Shown here piece after piece: positions 1 through 9,000 of a DNA stretch of 64,000 nt. Source of the DNA: Paenibacillus sp. FSL A5-0031 (GTDB taxonomy: Bacteria > Bacillota > Bacilli > Paenibacillales > Paenibacillaceae). Below the pieces are notes generated by a model. It was not told the origin of the DNA. It searched no databases and saw only the letters and a list, made by a program, of their open reading frames with translations. Within the stretch, counting starts at the first letter, position 1; each line of letters opens with the position of its first letter. The translations under genes and the position numbers were made by a program. Location: contig NZ_MRTD01000026.1 of assembly GCF_001956295.1 (NCBI RefSeq), positions 1 through 64,000 on the forward strand. The letters run 5' to 3'.

Positions 1-88
1 CGTTCCCATACCGAACACGACCGTTAAGCCCTTCAGCGCCGATGGTACTTAGACCGCAGGGTCTTGGGAGAGTAGGACGTCGCCAAGC
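1..88 (+). rRNA. rrf: 5S ribosomal RNA, 3' part
   Basis: The window opens inside a 5S rRNA. The stretch shows conserved 5S blocks such as CCGAACACGACCGTTAAG and ends with GAGAGTAGGACGTCGCC. The 5' end lies before the window. It is followed at once by a terminator, so it is the last gene of an rRNA operon. RNase M5, which matures 5S rRNA, is encoded at 13 kb in this window. Confidence 0.93.
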
Positions 89-95
89 ACGAGAG

Positions 96-126
96 ACCTA
101 TCGCATGTGATGCGATAGGTTTTTTG
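96..126 (+). terminator. rRNA operon terminator
   Basis: A perfect 11-bp stem (ACCTATCGCAT at 96-106 pairing with 110-120, loop GTG) runs directly into a T-run. This is a classic intrinsic terminator a few bases after the 5S end. Confidence 0.93.
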
Positions 127-158
127 TTTCTTCCGTGTCTAATTTTGATTAAAAATTC

Positions 159-194
159 AGGCCTTAGAACGCTCTGTATGAGCTTCTAAGGCCT
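159..194. terminator. Bidirectional-type stem-loop terminator
   Basis: Arms AGGCCTTAGAA (159-169) and TTCTAAGGCCT (184-194) pair perfectly. On the reverse strand the stem is followed by GAATTTTTA, which fits termination of the 200-730 gene. On the forward strand the trailing T content is weak, so it may only back up the rRNA terminator. Confidence 0.7.
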
Positions 195-199
195 CTTTG

Positions 200-730
200 T
201 TATCTGCGATAATAAGATGCTTCTCTAGACTGAAGCCTAAGTACGCCGTCCTTCTGCTCCTTACGGAAAGAGAAGGACAGAAGCATACGCGGGATCAGCA
301 GCCATAGGTGCCAACTTACAATGCTAATCATCAATGATTCTTTGATCCATGGATATAGAAGCGCAATGGCACAAAGGCCGATCCAGAACATATGACGATG
401 AACTCGGCGAAATAGGAACAGCTTTATATCATTAGCCGGTTTAAATCCAATCCATGGGGGTGTAATACGCCACACCCATTGCCTGTCAGCTGCTTCGTCC
501 ACTCGGATAAAAGTAAGCAGTATAATCGCGATATGGATGATTTGCACGACTGCAAAGCCGAAAAGCCATGAAAACAGACCATCCATTTCATACATAAGCA
601 TTTGGAAAGCCAATAATACGGCTGCAATAAGCAAATGGCTCTGAATAAGTTCAGGGCGAATGATTTTTCGTTTTACAAGCTGATATTGATAAATTGTAGC
701 ATTTTGTTGTTCGGATAATTTTTGACGCAT
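200..730 (-). CDS. Hypothetical multi-pass membrane protein
   Basis: This is a 176-residue protein whose family I do not recognise. A basic N-terminus (about residues 1-28) is followed by four hydrophobic segments near residues 32-50, 52-75, 113-130 and 133-155, and then a charged, basic C-terminal tail. Trp and aromatic residues are frequent. It probably sits in the cytoplasmic membrane with both ends inside. The start has a purine-rich AAGGAAAAG about six bases upstream. It is transcribed toward the rRNA operon and ends at the stem-loop at 159-194. It is divergent from csfB, with 232 bp between them. I see no catalytic motif and assign no function. Confidence 0.75.
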   Translation of the reverse strand: MRQKLSEQQNATIYQYQLVKRKIIRPELIQSHLLIAAVLLAFQMLMYEMDGLFSWLFGFAVVQIIHIAIILLTFIRVDEAADRQWVWRITPPWIGFKPANDIKLFLFRRVHRHMFWIGLCAIALLYPWIKESLMISIVSWHLWLLIPRMLLSFSFRKEQKDGVLRLQSREASYYRR

Positions 731-895
731 ATTTACTTTTCCTTTCCTTCTCAGAGATACTGTGACTCTCGTTAACTATATCGGTATTTACAAGCATTCT
801 GTCCATAGCTTTATGAAACATTTTTACATATGCTGTAACCATTAGCCCATACGGGGCATACGATATATAAATATTTGAAATGCGCTATGAAACAA

Positions 896-925
896 GTATA
901 AATAGATAGACTATGTGTCATAATA
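896..925 (+). promoter_or_regulatory. Sigma-F/sigma-G type promoter of csfB
   Basis: GTATA (896-900), an 18-bp spacer and CATAATA (919-925) match the forespore consensus GHATR-N18-CATWMTA exactly. Start of transcription would be near 932, about 30 bp before csfB. This fits the known forespore expression of csfB in Bacillus. Confidence 0.7.
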
Positions 926-962
926 ATAGTTAATAAGGGACGATCAGAAAGCGGGGATTGTT

Positions 963-1154
963 ATGGACGATAATCGCGAGTATCAGTGTATTATTTGTAA
1001 CGAAGAAAAGGCTGAAGGTCAGGGTATTCGGATAGTGACCGGTTTTATATGTGATACCTGTGAAGCGGAAATGATAAAAACAGATGTTAAAGATGCCAAA
1101 TACCCTTTTTTCATTAACCAAATGAAGCAAATATTTTTGGGTAAAAATGCATGA
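963..1154 (+). CDS. csfB: Gin (CsfB), anti-sigma-G factor
   Basis: A 63-residue protein with two Cys pairs, CIIC (about residues 9-12) and CDTC (about 30-33), that would bind one zinc ion. This is the arrangement of Gin/CsfB, the small inhibitor that binds sigma-G (and late sigma-E in B. subtilis) to prevent early activity in sporulation. Length and the acidic/basic helical tail agree with the family. The ATG follows a GCGGGG purine site. A perfect sigma-F/G type promoter lies 38 bp upstream and a terminator directly downstream, so it is probably monocistronic. In B. subtilis csfB is likewise close upstream of yaaO and tmk. Confidence 0.85.
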   Translation: MDDNREYQCIICNEEKAEGQGIRIVTGFICDTCEAEMIKTDVKDAKYPFFINQMKQIFLGKNA

Positions 1155-1187
1155 GCGGTTTCTGATTACAGAAGCTGCTCTTTTTTT
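1153..1187 (+). terminator. csfB terminator
   Basis: A 12-bp stem (GAGCGGTTTCTG 1153-1164 with 1169-1180, including G-T wobbles) with a 4-base loop is followed by seven T residues. Confidence 0.88.
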
Positions 1188-1259
1188 GTAGTGTTTATTG
1201 AATATTATATATAATAGAAATAGGAATGAATGTTTACTGGAGAGGATTGTACATAAACA

Positions 1260-2789
1260 ATGAAGCCCTTTATTGCTCCGTTATTTGAAGCGATTGTGAA
1301 TCATACCCGTATTAAGCCAATCGGATTTCACGTACCCGGCCATCATGGGGGACAAGCACTTAAGCAACCATCATGGAATGATCAATTAAATGATGATGTA
1401 GTCGATTATTTTTATAAAATAATGCAGCTTGATTTAACTGAAATCTCATCAACCGACGATTTGCATCATCCGGAAGCTTCTATTAAAGAAGCACAGCAAT
1501 TGGCTGCAAAAACATTTGGTTCAGAGGAGACTTATTTTTTGGTTGGAGGAAGCACCTCTGGGAATATGGCGCTGCTGCTCGCCGCATGTGATCCAGATGA
1601 TATTGTTATCGTTCAGCGGAATGTACATAAATCCATTATAAATGGTTTGAAGCTTGCTGGGGCCAAAGCAGTGTTCCTCTCGCCTCAGATTGAAACGTTA
1701 TCGGGATTAGCAACGATTCCTTCTGTCCAGCAAGTGGAAGAAGCGCTTATTCAATATCCTGATGCAAAAGCTGTCTTTTTGACTAACCCGAATTATTACG
1801 GTATTAGTGTGAAGCTTAAATCATATGTTGAGACTGTCCATAGGTATAATAAGCCGATTTTCTTAGATGAAGCACATGGCGCGCATTATGGCTTGGAGCC
1901 AGCTTTTCCACAGTCGGCAATGTCAGAGGGAGCAGACGGCGTTGTACAGTCAGCGCATAAAACTTTACCAACACTTACAATGGGGGCTCTTCTTCACATT
2001 CAAGGCAACAGAATATCAAGGGAATTGCTGCGTCAGTCGCTTGCGATGATTCAAAGCTCAAGCCCGTCGTTTCCGATTTTGGCTTCAATAGATATTTCCC
2101 GAGCAATGATTGATGCTTTAGGCGCTGATCTTTTTAAACAAAGTCTTGAATCAGCGGCGTTTTTCCGTCAATGGCTGCATCGTCGCTCATCCGTTATACG
2201 GGAGATGAAAATCGAAGAAAATAGCGAATCAGGCTTGCGTTCAGATCCGCTGCGACTAGTGTTATACGATTCTAGCGGTAAGCGAACGGGTTATGAGCTG
2301 CTGAAGCACCTGGAGCAGCATGGCTGTTTTGCTGAGATGGCGGATCCTAAGTATATTGTACTTGTTGTAGGTATTCAGACATCATTAGAGGACATAAAGA
2401 GGCTGCAGGAGGCTGTTGAGGCACTTGAATCCAATGATTCGACTAATAAAAACTCTGATGGGCTGATGTCTGATGATAAAGAGGGGTGTGCGCTGCCAGC
2501 AGCTTCAATAGTTCCCTGTCATGAGAGCCGTTCGATCTCAGAGCCTGTTTCGTTTGCAAGATCTAGGTTTAAGAACAAATCAAGTGAGCGAATACAGCTG
2601 AAAGATGCTGTACATCATATATCAGCAGAGATGGTTATACCTTATCCGCCTGGCATCGCTATTTTGTATCCAGGAGAGAGAATCACGGCAGAGTTAATTG
2701 AGCATATACAACAACTTGCCGAGATGGGTGCAAAGTTTCAAGGCGCTGCTGATGGAATGATGAATACCATAGCTGTTTACCCTGAATAA
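1260..2789 (+). CDS. yaaO: YaaO-like PLP-dependent Orn/Lys/Arg decarboxylase family protein
   Basis: The 509-residue protein has the fold-type I pyridoxal phosphate domain of the prokaryotic ornithine/lysine/arginine decarboxylases. The N-terminal substrate and PLP region contains HVPGHHGG (about residue 24) and GSTSGN (about 98). The aspartate motif FLDEAHGAH is near residue 200 and the Schiff-base lysine motif SAHKT near 232. The C-terminal decarboxylase domain (about 425-505) ends the protein and carries PYPPGIAILYPGE. A Ser/Asp-rich linker of about 40 residues (about 393-432) joins the two. In Bacillus the homologue YaaO/SpeA-like lies before tmk, as here. Family members decarboxylate basic amino acids to polyamines; which amino acid this one uses cannot be read from the sequence. 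Confidence 0.85.
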   Translation: MKPFIAPLFEAIVNHTRIKPIGFHVPGHHGGQALKQPSWNDQLNDDVVDYFYKIMQLDLTEISSTDDLHHPEASIKEAQQLAAKTFGSEETYFLVGGSTSGNMALLLAACDPDDIVIVQRNVHKSIINGLKLAGAKAVFLSPQIETLSGLATIPSVQQVEEALIQYPDAKAVFLTNPNYYGISVKLKSYVETVHRYNKPIFLDEAHGAHYGLEPAFPQSAMSEGADGVVQSAHKTLPTLTMGALLHIQGNRISRELLRQSLAMIQSSSPSFPILASIDISRAMIDALGADLFKQSLESAAFFRQWLHRRSSVIREMKIEENSESGLRSDPLRLVLYDSSGKRTGYELLKHLEQHGCFAEMADPKYIVLVVGIQTSLEDIKRLQEAVEALESNDSTNKNSDGLMSDDKEGCALPAASIVPCHESRSISEPVSFARSRFKNKSSERIQLKDAVHHISAEMVIPYPPGIAILYPGERITAELIEHIQQLAEMGAKFQGAADGMMNTIAVYPE

Positions 2790-2902
2790 GCGGAAATAGC
2801 AGAACGATTATGAACTTGAAGTAAATGTTGATTGTACTAGGAGTACCGCTTTGTTAATATAGAAGAAAGTATAGTTAACATAACGTTAGGAGAAGCCTTA
2901 GT

Positions 2903-3559
2903 TTGAAAAAAGGTGTATTCATTACCATAGAAGGCGGCGAAGGAGCCGGCAAATCGACACTGATTGAACAGTTGACGAATATAATGCTTCAAAGGGGAAA
3001 GTCGATCACGACGACGCGAGAACCAGGAGGCATTCCCATTGCAGAACAGATTCGTGCCGTTATATTGGATCGCGAGAATACTGCAATGGATGCAAGAACA
3101 GAAGCACTGCTTTATGCAGCTGCAAGAAGACAGCATTTGGTGGAAAAGGTCGTTCCAGCACTAGAGAAAGGCGAGTTTGTTATTTGTGACCGCTTCGTAG
3201 ATAGCAGCTTGGCTTATCAAGGTTATGCGCGTGGGCTTGGGATGGATGAGGTCTGGGCCATCAATCAATTCGCGATTAAAGAAGTGATGCCTGATCTGAC
3301 GATTTACATGGATGTGTCTCCGGAAGTAGGTCTCGGACGTATCGCACAAGCATCAGAGAGGGAAATCAATCGTTTAGACCTAGAGAAGCAGTCTTTCCAT
3401 GAGAAGGTGCGAGAAGGCTATATGAAGCTGCTGCAGCAGAACCCGGAACGAATCGTGCTTGTAAATGCCGAAAATAGTGCAGATTTGGTGTTTGCTGACG
3501 TTTTATCAGCAATTGATGAGCGTTTTGCAGGATTTTTTGCAACCGATGTCAAACTTTAA
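2903..3559 (+). CDS. tmk: Thymidylate kinase
   Basis: Phosphorylates dTMP to dTDP for DNA synthesis in the cytoplasm. The 218-residue protein has the P-loop [10 protein letters not shown] (about residues 9-18), TREPGG (about 39-44) for dTMP phosphate, the [12 protein letters not shown] motif (about 94-105), and a LID region. The TTG start at 2903 is preceded by AGGAGA at 2888-2893. Length is normal (about 210). It begins the run tmk-darA-yaaR-holB-ricT-yabA, the same order as in B. subtilis. Confidence 0.97.
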   Translation: MKKGVFITIEGGEGAGKSTLIEQLTNIMLQRGKSITTTREPGGIPIAEQIRAVILDRENTAMDARTEALLYAAARRQHLVEKVVPALEKGEFVICDRFVDSSLAYQGYARGLGMDEVWAINQFAIKEVMPDLTIYMDVSPEVGLGRIAQASEREINRLDLEKQSFHEKVREGYMKLLQQNPERIVLVNAENSADLVFADVLSAIDERFAGFFATDVKL

Positions 3560-3635
3560 AGTATAGACGTATTTCTATGCATCAAGAGATTTGTCGTTAT
3601 GGGGCTTGAGATTCAACGAATGGTTTAATGGTTAA

Positions 3636-4016
<381 letters not shown>

Positions 4017-4032
4017 ATGGGCGTGATATAGG

Positions 4033-4476
4033 GTGAAAATTGATCAAGGCTTTCGACCATTGGGACAAAACCGTACAAACAACGAAGCCACAAACAAACA
4101 GATACAGCCAAGAAGCTTTGCCGATGTAATGGTTCAGCAGGATGCTGATCGTACACAAGAGCAGCTTCAACTGAAGCTGCAGGACATTCATAGACAAGGT
4201 GATCGACTTGCTAGAGTGATGACTGTCCGTGAATTGAAAATTTATCGTCAAATGATCAAGCAATTTTTGGAGGACACCATCCGGCGCGGCGTTGTGCTGA
4301 AGGAAGTCAAAGGCTTCGATCGCAGAGGGCGAATTAAACGATATAAACTGCTGGATGAGATCGATGCGACACTCGTCTCCATGGCTGAGGATTTACTCGA
4401 CAGTGAGCAAGGAAGAATTGACTTGCTTAACAGAATCGGTGAGATACGAGGTCTTCTTATTAATTTATTGTTTTGA
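4033..4476 (+). CDS. yaaR: YaaR family protein (DUF327)
   Basis: A 147-residue, highly charged and mainly helical protein of the YaaR/DUF327 family, whose function is not established. The core has RELKIYRQMIKQFLE (about residues 74-88) and VKGFDRRGRIKRYKLLDEID (about 96-115), both typical of the family. The GTG start is 14 bases after the end of darA, suggesting co-transcription. As in Bacillus it sits between darA and holB. Confidence 0.88.
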   Translation: MKIDQGFRPLGQNRTNNEATNKQIQPRSFADVMVQQDADRTQEQLQLKLQDIHRQGDRLARVMTVRELKIYRQMIKQFLEDTIRRGVVLKEVKGFDRRGRIKRYKLLDEIDATLVSMAEDLLDSEQGRIDLLNRIGEIRGLLINLLF

Positions 4477-4509
4477 TGATAAGAGAGCAGGGAAAGGTAA
4501 GGAACGGCG

Positions 4510-5487
4510 ATGAGCTTCGAAAATATTCCGGGGCAATGGAAAGCGCAGCGGATTTTGACCCACGCTTTGCAGAGCGGTAAAATTTCTCATGCCTATTTAT
4601 TTAATGGTCCTTCAGGTACGGGAAGAATGGCGATGGCTCGCGAATTTTCTAAGGCATTGTTCTGTACGGCAGGTATTGCCGCTGCTTGCGGGGAATGCTT
4701 GGAGTGCAGAAAATTTGAACATGGCAATCAGACAGACTTAACGACGATAGCGCCAGATGGCCAGTCTATAAAAATTGATCAAATTCGCGAGCTGCAGCGG
4801 GACTTTTCTTATCGCAATAGCGGGACGAAGCGCAAAGTGTATATGATAGAGCAAGCTGACAAAATGACGCTGCAGGCTGCGAATAGTTTACTGAAATTTT
4901 TGGAAGAACCGTTGTCGCCCGTTGTTGCAATTCTAATTACGGATAATGGACAAGCTGTTCTTCCTACTATCCGTTCCCGTACGCAGTGGGTGCCTTTCCT
5001 GCCTATGTCGCCTGAGATTATGCTGCAAACTCTTATTGCTGAGGGTGCTCCGTCTATTTTGGCCCGAACCGTTGTTCAATTAACATCAGGTTTAGACGGT
5101 GCAAGACAATTTCTCCAGCAGAATCAGTTTGCAGAAATCAGAACCCTAGTGATACAATTAGGCAAGGAGAGTTTGACCCGATTCACCGCGGCGATGATCA
5201 CTGCTGGACAACAGCTATTCAAAACAGATTTGGTAGAGCATACGCAACTGCTGTTGTCGTTATTAGTTATATGGTTTAAAGATTTGATACAGTTCCAGGC
5301 CGGCAGGCAGGACAACATCGTTTTTATAGATCAGTTGGATTGGATAAGTAAACATGCATTTAATCGTTCGTTCGCAGGTTGGGTGTCCTGCATCGAGCAT
5401 ACGTTAGAAGCGAGTAAGCGTATGCGAGCGAATGTTACGCCTCAGCTCGCATTTGAGCAACTATTGGTAAACTTACAGGAGGGCTAA
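4510..5487 (+). CDS. holB: DNA polymerase III subunit delta'
   Basis: Clamp-loader subunit delta', 325 residues. The N-terminal AAA+ domain has the degenerate P-loop GPSGTGRM (about residues 31-38, Lys replaced by Arg), as expected for a delta' that does not hydrolyse ATP. A Cys4 zinc module (CTAGIAAACGECLEC, about 49-63) follows, then the sensor-like LLKFLEEP (about 128-135) and the SRT of the arginine-finger region. The C-terminal domain is helical and collar-like. It stops four bases before the ricT start, so the two are translationally close. Confidence 0.93.
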   Translation: MSFENIPGQWKAQRILTHALQSGKISHAYLFNGPSGTGRMAMAREFSKALFCTAGIAAACGECLECRKFEHGNQTDLTTIAPDGQSIKIDQIRELQRDFSYRNSGTKRKVYMIEQADKMTLQAANSLLKFLEEPLSPVVAILITDNGQAVLPTIRSRTQWVPFLPMSPEIMLQTLIAEGAPSILARTVVQLTSGLDGARQFLQQNQFAEIRTLVIQLGKESLTRFTAAMITAGQQLFKTDLVEHTQLLLSLLVIWFKDLIQFQAGRQDNIVFIDQLDWISKHAFNRSFAGWVSCIEHTLEASKRMRANVTPQLAFEQLLVNLQEG

Positions 5488-5490
5488 TTC

Positions 5491-6294
5491 TTGTATAATG
5501 TCATCGGCGTCCGCTTCAAGAAAGCGGGCAAGATCTATTACTTTGATCCGGTTGAGCATCCCGTGGATAAGGAACAACATGTTATTGTTGAAACAGCACG
5601 CGGAATCGAATACGGTAAAGTGGTGGTGGGACAGAAGCAAGTCGGTGAATCGGATGTTGTTCTTCCTCTTAAGAAAGTGATACGTATTGCAAGCGATGTG
5701 GATGCAAAAGTTGTTGAAGAAAATCGCGCCGCAGCCAAAAATGCGTTTTCTACTTGTCTTGAAAAAATTAAAGGTCATCAGCTTCGCATGAAGTTAGTTG
5801 ACGTTGAGTTTACGTTTGACCGTAACAAAATTATTTTTTATTTTACGGCAGAAGGCAGAGTTGACTTTCGCGAGCTAGTAAAGGATTTAGCCAGCGTATT
5901 TCGAACTCGGATTGAACTCAGACAAATCGGAGTTCGGGACGAAGCAAAGATGCTCGGTGGTATTGGTCCATGTGGACGAGTGCTTTGCTGCTCCTCTTGG
6001 CTGGGTGATTTTGAGCCCGTATCGATCAAGATGGCCAAGGATCAGAACTTATCGCTTAATCCGACAAAAATTTCTGGATTATGCGGTCGTCTCATGTGCT
6101 GTCTGAAATATGAGCATGACAATTACGAAAGCATTCGAGAAGAACTTCCGGCAATTGGAAAATTCGTAGTCACCTCATATGGTGAAGGTAAGGTAACTGG
6201 TATTAATACATCCACCAAAAGTGTGTATGTGCAATTATTTGATACACCAGGTAAACCGAAAGAACTGTCGATGGATGATGTCGTCATCAAATAA
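5491..6294 (+). CDS. ricT: RicT (YaaT), PSP1-domain regulator of sporulation and RNA processing
   Basis: A 267-residue PSP1-family protein. In B. subtilis RicT (YaaT) forms a complex with RicA and RicF that binds [4Fe-4S] clusters, acts on RNase Y specificity and is needed for Spo0A phosphorylation. Visible here are the PSP1 start [19 protein letters not shown], and the cysteine clusters GPCGRVLCC (about residues 155-163) and GLCGRLMCC (about 193-201) that serve the iron-sulfur site. The TTG start at 5491 has the strong site AGGAGGG at 5478-5484. It overlaps the end region of holB and leads to yabA. Confidence 0.93.
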   Translation: MYNVIGVRFKKAGKIYYFDPVEHPVDKEQHVIVETARGIEYGKVVVGQKQVGESDVVLPLKKVIRIASDVDAKVVEENRAAAKNAFSTCLEKIKGHQLRMKLVDVEFTFDRNKIIFYFTAEGRVDFRELVKDLASVFRTRIELRQIGVRDEAKMLGGIGPCGRVLCCSSWLGDFEPVSIKMAKDQNLSLNPTKISGLCGRLMCCLKYEHDNYESIREELPAIGKFVVTSYGEGKVTGINTSTKSVYVQLFDTPGKPKELSMDDVVIK

Positions 6295-6356
6295 GCGGCA
6301 GAGTGCGATTCTCACGGGTGAGGTTACACTCACGCTTGAAGCTCTGGGGTGGGAAC

Positions 6357-6758
6357 TTGGAGAAGAACAATATTTTTGCGAAAATGGACGAGCTGGATAA
6401 CCAAGTAGGTGTGTTCCATAAGGAGCTTACGGACTTGAAGCAGAAGGTAAAAGAGCTGCTCGAGGATAATAAGCGTCTAAGTGAGGAGAACAACCAGCTG
6501 CGTCAGTTGTTTAAGAGAGAGGCTGAGCTAGAGCATGAAGTTGTTGCAGCTCCAGCCAAAGGAATTAAACCGGGAGTAAGCAAAGAGGAACAGGTCATCA
6601 CTGACCATGCATTCGCGGAAGCGGGAGCAGCTATTGGTGAAGGCCATGACAACTTAACTCGGTTGTATCACGAAGGATTCCACATATGCAACGTTTATTA
6701 CGGGCATTTGCGGACGGAAGGCGACTGTTTATTCTGTCTATCCTTTCTTAATAAATAG
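6357..6758 (+). CDS. yabA: YabA, replication initiation control protein
   Basis: YabA bridges DnaA and the DnaN clamp to stop over-initiation at oriC. I place the start at the TTG at 6357 (133 residues) and not at the ATG 54 bases upstream, because the protein then begins [16 protein letters not shown], matching the length and phase of family N-termini, and GGGGTGGG lies upstream. An N-terminal leucine-zipper coiled coil (about residues 8-55) is followed by a variable linker and the C-terminal zinc domain with FHICNVYYG and [11 protein letters not shown] (about 105-131). Confidence 0.93.
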   Translation: MEKNNIFAKMDELDNQVGVFHKELTDLKQKVKELLEDNKRLSEENNQLRQLFKREAELEHEVVAAPAKGIKPGVSKEEQVITDHAFAEAGAAIGEGHDNLTRLYHEGFHICNVYYGHLRTEGDCLFCLSFLNK

Positions 6759-6775
6759 TGGAATCCGTACGACAT

Positions 6776-6806
6776 GCCGCCCTTGCCGCAAGGGGCGGTA
6801 TTTTTA
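6776..6806 (+). terminator. yabA terminator
   Basis: CCGCCCTTG, loop CCG and CAAGGGGCGG pair with one bulged G and are followed by TATTTTTATT. It closes the tmk-to-yabA transcription unit. Confidence 0.8.
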
Positions 6807-6837
6807 TTAAATAAACAATCAAGGAGCGGCCCAAATC

Positions 6838-7554
6838 GTGTCGGAACATATAACCTTAGCAGAAAACGAACGTCTCGATGATCTCATGACAGAAAATGGT
6901 TTGAAAATTATACAAAGCCGGGAAGTATTCAGCTTTTCACTTGATGCCGTATTATTGTCACGGTTTGCAAGTGTGCCAAAGCACGGGCGAATTGCTGATT
7001 TATGTACGGGTAATGGTGTTATACCGATGCTTCTTACAACGAGAACAAATGCGCAAATTGATGCGGTTGAGATTCAACCGAGATTGGCGGATATGGCTAG
7101 AAGAAGCGTCATGCTGAATAAGCTGACGGAGCAAATAAACGTTATTGAGCAGGATTTGAAATTGTATCCTAAGATTGCGGGTAACGGGGTATATGATGCG
7201 ATAACTGTAAATCCACCTTACATGCCAATAACAGCAGGTGAACAAAACGAAAACGAACATTATGCGATCGCAAGGCATGAGATTCATTGTACGCTGGATG
7301 ATGTCGCAGAAGCATGCTCAAGGTTGGTGCGCCCTGGCGGCAAGGTCTCGATGGTTCATCGCCCTTCGCGTCTGCTCGATATTGTGGAAACGATGCGTAA
7401 ATGGAGACTTGAGCCTAAGCGGATTCAATTTGTCCATCCTCATGCAAATGCAGAAGCAAACATGGTATTAATAGAAGCAATGCGTGATGGGAAGCCTGAC
7501 ATCAAGCTTCTTCCGCCAATAATGGTATATGAGAATGGGGTGCAGATCGTTTGA
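6838..7554 (+). CDS. trmN6: tRNA1(Val) adenine-N6 methyltransferase family (YabB)
   Basis: A 238-residue class I SAM-dependent methyltransferase. The SAM-binding motif is IADLCTGNGVIPML (about residues 49-62) and the amino-methylation motif NPPY is at about 125. The family methylates N6 of A37 in tRNA1(Val) in E. coli. The GTG start has AAGGAGCGG upstream. The TGA stop overlaps the TTG start of rsmI, so the two are translationally coupled. The exact substrate is assigned by family only. Confidence 0.88.
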   Translation: MSEHITLAENERLDDLMTENGLKIIQSREVFSFSLDAVLLSRFASVPKHGRIADLCTGNGVIPMLLTTRTNAQIDAVEIQPRLADMARRSVMLNKLTEQINVIEQDLKLYPKIAGNGVYDAITVNPPYMPITAGEQNENEHYAIARHEIHCTLDDVAEACSRLVRPGGKVSMVHRPSRLLDIVETMRKWRLEPKRIQFVHPHANAEANMVLIEAMRDGKPDIKLLPPIMVYENGVQIV

Positions 7555-8432
7555 ATATACAAAAAAGCTTTGCCGATGCTTCCAAAGAAAATGTTGGAAG
7601 CCTTTATTTGGTCGCGACACCAATTGGAAATTTAGAAGATATGACATTCCGTGCGATTCGTACTTTGAAGGAAGTACAGCTTATCGCTGCTGAAGATACG
7701 AGGCAAACACGGAAGCTGCTTACACATTTCGAGATTGGAACTCGTATTGTCAGCTATCATGAGCACAATAAACAAGCCAGCGGCCCTGAGCTGATCAGAT
7801 TGCTTTTAGATGGGCAATCCATCGCACTAGTTAGTGATGCGGGTCTACCGGCTGTTTCTGATCCAGGTGCGGATCTGGTGAAGGACGCCATTGAAAATGG
7901 TATTTCCGTTATTCCTATTCCAGGAGCGAATGCAGCATTGTCTGCACTTATTATATCGGGTCTGCCTACGGACCGATTTTTGTTTGCTGGATTTCCGCCG
8001 CGCGAGCGAAAGTCATTAATGAAATGGCTGCTCGATATGCAAGCACAGAAAGGGACCCTGCTTTTCTACGAGTCACCCCATCGTATAAACAAAACACTTG
8101 ATGCACTTCAGGAATGTCTCGGCGATCGCCAAATAGCATGTATCAGAGAACTGACAAAACGTCATGAAGAAGCGGTCCGCGGCCGAATTTCAGAATGTAT
8201 AGCATGGTTTGCGGAGCATCCGCCGCTTGGAGAATTTTGTGTTGTGGTGGAAGGATCAGAGGGTGAAGGGGCAAGTGAGCTGCCAGCGGCAGATATTTGG
8301 TGGTCTGAGCTTGATCTTGCTGCCCATGTTGCTCATTATGAGGAACAATTTGATCGTAAGGAAGCCATTAAGAAGGTTGCGCTTGATCGAGGATTGCCTA
8401 AACGCGATGTATATAATGAAGTAAATAGATAG
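7551..8432 (+). CDS. rsmI: 16S rRNA 2'-O-methyltransferase RsmI (YabC)
   Basis: RsmI methylates the ribose of C1402 in 16S rRNA. The tetrapyrrole-methylase-like fold is visible in VATPIGNLEDMTFRA (about residues 22-36), AAEDTRQTRKLL (about 46-57), SDAGLPAVSDPG (about 98-109) and the FYESPHRI motif (about 173-180). Length is 293 residues. The TTG start at 7551 overlaps the preceding stop (TTGA), and only a weak site (GGGGTG) lies upstream, consistent with coupling to trmN6. In B. subtilis yazA lies between these genes; it is absent here. Confidence 0.95.
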   Translation: MNIQKSFADASKENVGSLYLVATPIGNLEDMTFRAIRTLKEVQLIAAEDTRQTRKLLTHFEIGTRIVSYHEHNKQASGPELIRLLLDGQSIALVSDAGLPAVSDPGADLVKDAIENGISVIPIPGANAALSALIISGLPTDRFLFAGFPPRERKSLMKWLLDMQAQKGTLLFYESPHRINKTLDALQECLGDRQIACIRELTKRHEEAVRGRISECIAWFAEHPPLGEFCVVVEGSEGEGASELPAADIWWSELDLAAHVAHYEEQFDRKEAIKKVALDRGLPKRDVYNEVNR

Positions 8433-8469
8433 ATGATTATCATGTATGTGAAATAGTAGACAAAAAAAG

Positions 8470-8502
8470 ACCTTCCTGGCCGGGTTCAAGCGCAGGAAGG
8501 TA
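8470..8502 (-). terminator. abrB terminator (reverse strand)
   Basis: ACCTTCCTG (8470-8478) pairs with CAGGAAGGT (8493-8501). Read on the reverse strand the stem is followed by CTTTTTTTG, so it terminates abrB transcripts. There is no T-run in the forward direction after rsmI. Confidence 0.82.
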
Positions 8503-8563
8503 TCAAGGAGTATAAAAAAGGTTAGAATTAACAAGTTAATAAGTACAGTATAACTTATTTTTT

Positions 8564-8818
8564 TTATTTTGTCACAGGTGTTGGCATTTCTGACAAACAA
8601 ACATGACAAACAATTTTTCCTTTGAAATAAGATACGTTTTCTGCGTTGCCGCAGAAGATACATGCAGGCTCATATTTCTTAAGCATGATGCGCTCGCCAT
8701 CTACGTAGATTTCAAGTGCATCTTTCTCGCCTATTCCAAGTGTACGGCGCAATTCGATCGGTATAACGACGCGTCCTAGCTCATCAACCTTACGAACAAT
8801 ACCAGTAGATTTCATCAT
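8564..8818 (-). CDS. abrB: AbrB-type transition-state regulator with C-terminal zinc knuckle
   Basis: 84 residues. Residues 2-52 are an almost canonical AbrB swapped-hairpin DNA-binding domain (STGIVRKVDELGRVVIPIEL and following). In B. subtilis AbrB represses many stationary-phase genes during growth. The C-terminal part differs from B. subtilis AbrB: it has CIFCGN and CHVCLSE (about residues 56-75), four cysteines that could hold zinc. The first of two adjacent ATGs is closer to the GAGAGGGG site. The upstream region has a sigma-A promoter and Spo0A boxes on this strand. The gene is convergent with rsmI. Confidence 0.92.
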   Translation of the reverse strand: MMKSTGIVRKVDELGRVVIPIELRRTLGIGEKDALEIYVDGERIMLKKYEPACIFCGNAENVSYFKGKIVCHVCLSEMPTPVTK

Positions 8819-8847
8819 AATCTATTATTGCCCCTCTCAAAATACGT

Positions 8848-8864
8848 TTCGTCATCGTTCGACA
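8848..8864 (-). promoter_or_regulatory. Pair of Spo0A boxes in the abrB leader
   Basis: TTCGACA at 8858-8864 is a perfect 0A box (TGTCGAA on the abrB strand). TTCGTCA at 8848-8854 has one mismatch. They are 10 bp apart, downstream of the abrB promoter, like the tandem 0A boxes that let Spo0A~P repress abrB in B. subtilis. Confidence 0.72.
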
Positions 8865-8887
8865 TAGTTTTTGCTTTTATGATTACT

Positions 8888-8916
8888 ATAATACCAACGA
8901 TTACCATAATAGTCAA
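8888..8916 (-). promoter_or_regulatory. Sigma-A promoter of abrB
   Basis: Reading the reverse strand: TTGACT (-35, 8916-8911), a 17-bp spacer and TATTAT (-10, 8893-8888). Transcription would start near 8881, so the two 0A boxes lie at about +17 to +33. Confidence 0.72.
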
Positions 8917-9000
8917 CCAGGAATATTCCCCGGATAGCTGAATTCACAAGTATTTGACTAGTTAGTACGGTCATATTACTCTGTAATAGAATACAACAGC

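Noticed and set aside
4588-4700. HolB P-loop with Arg for Lys as a possible damaging mutation
   Set aside because: Delta' subunits normally have a degenerate P-loop and do not hydrolyse ATP.
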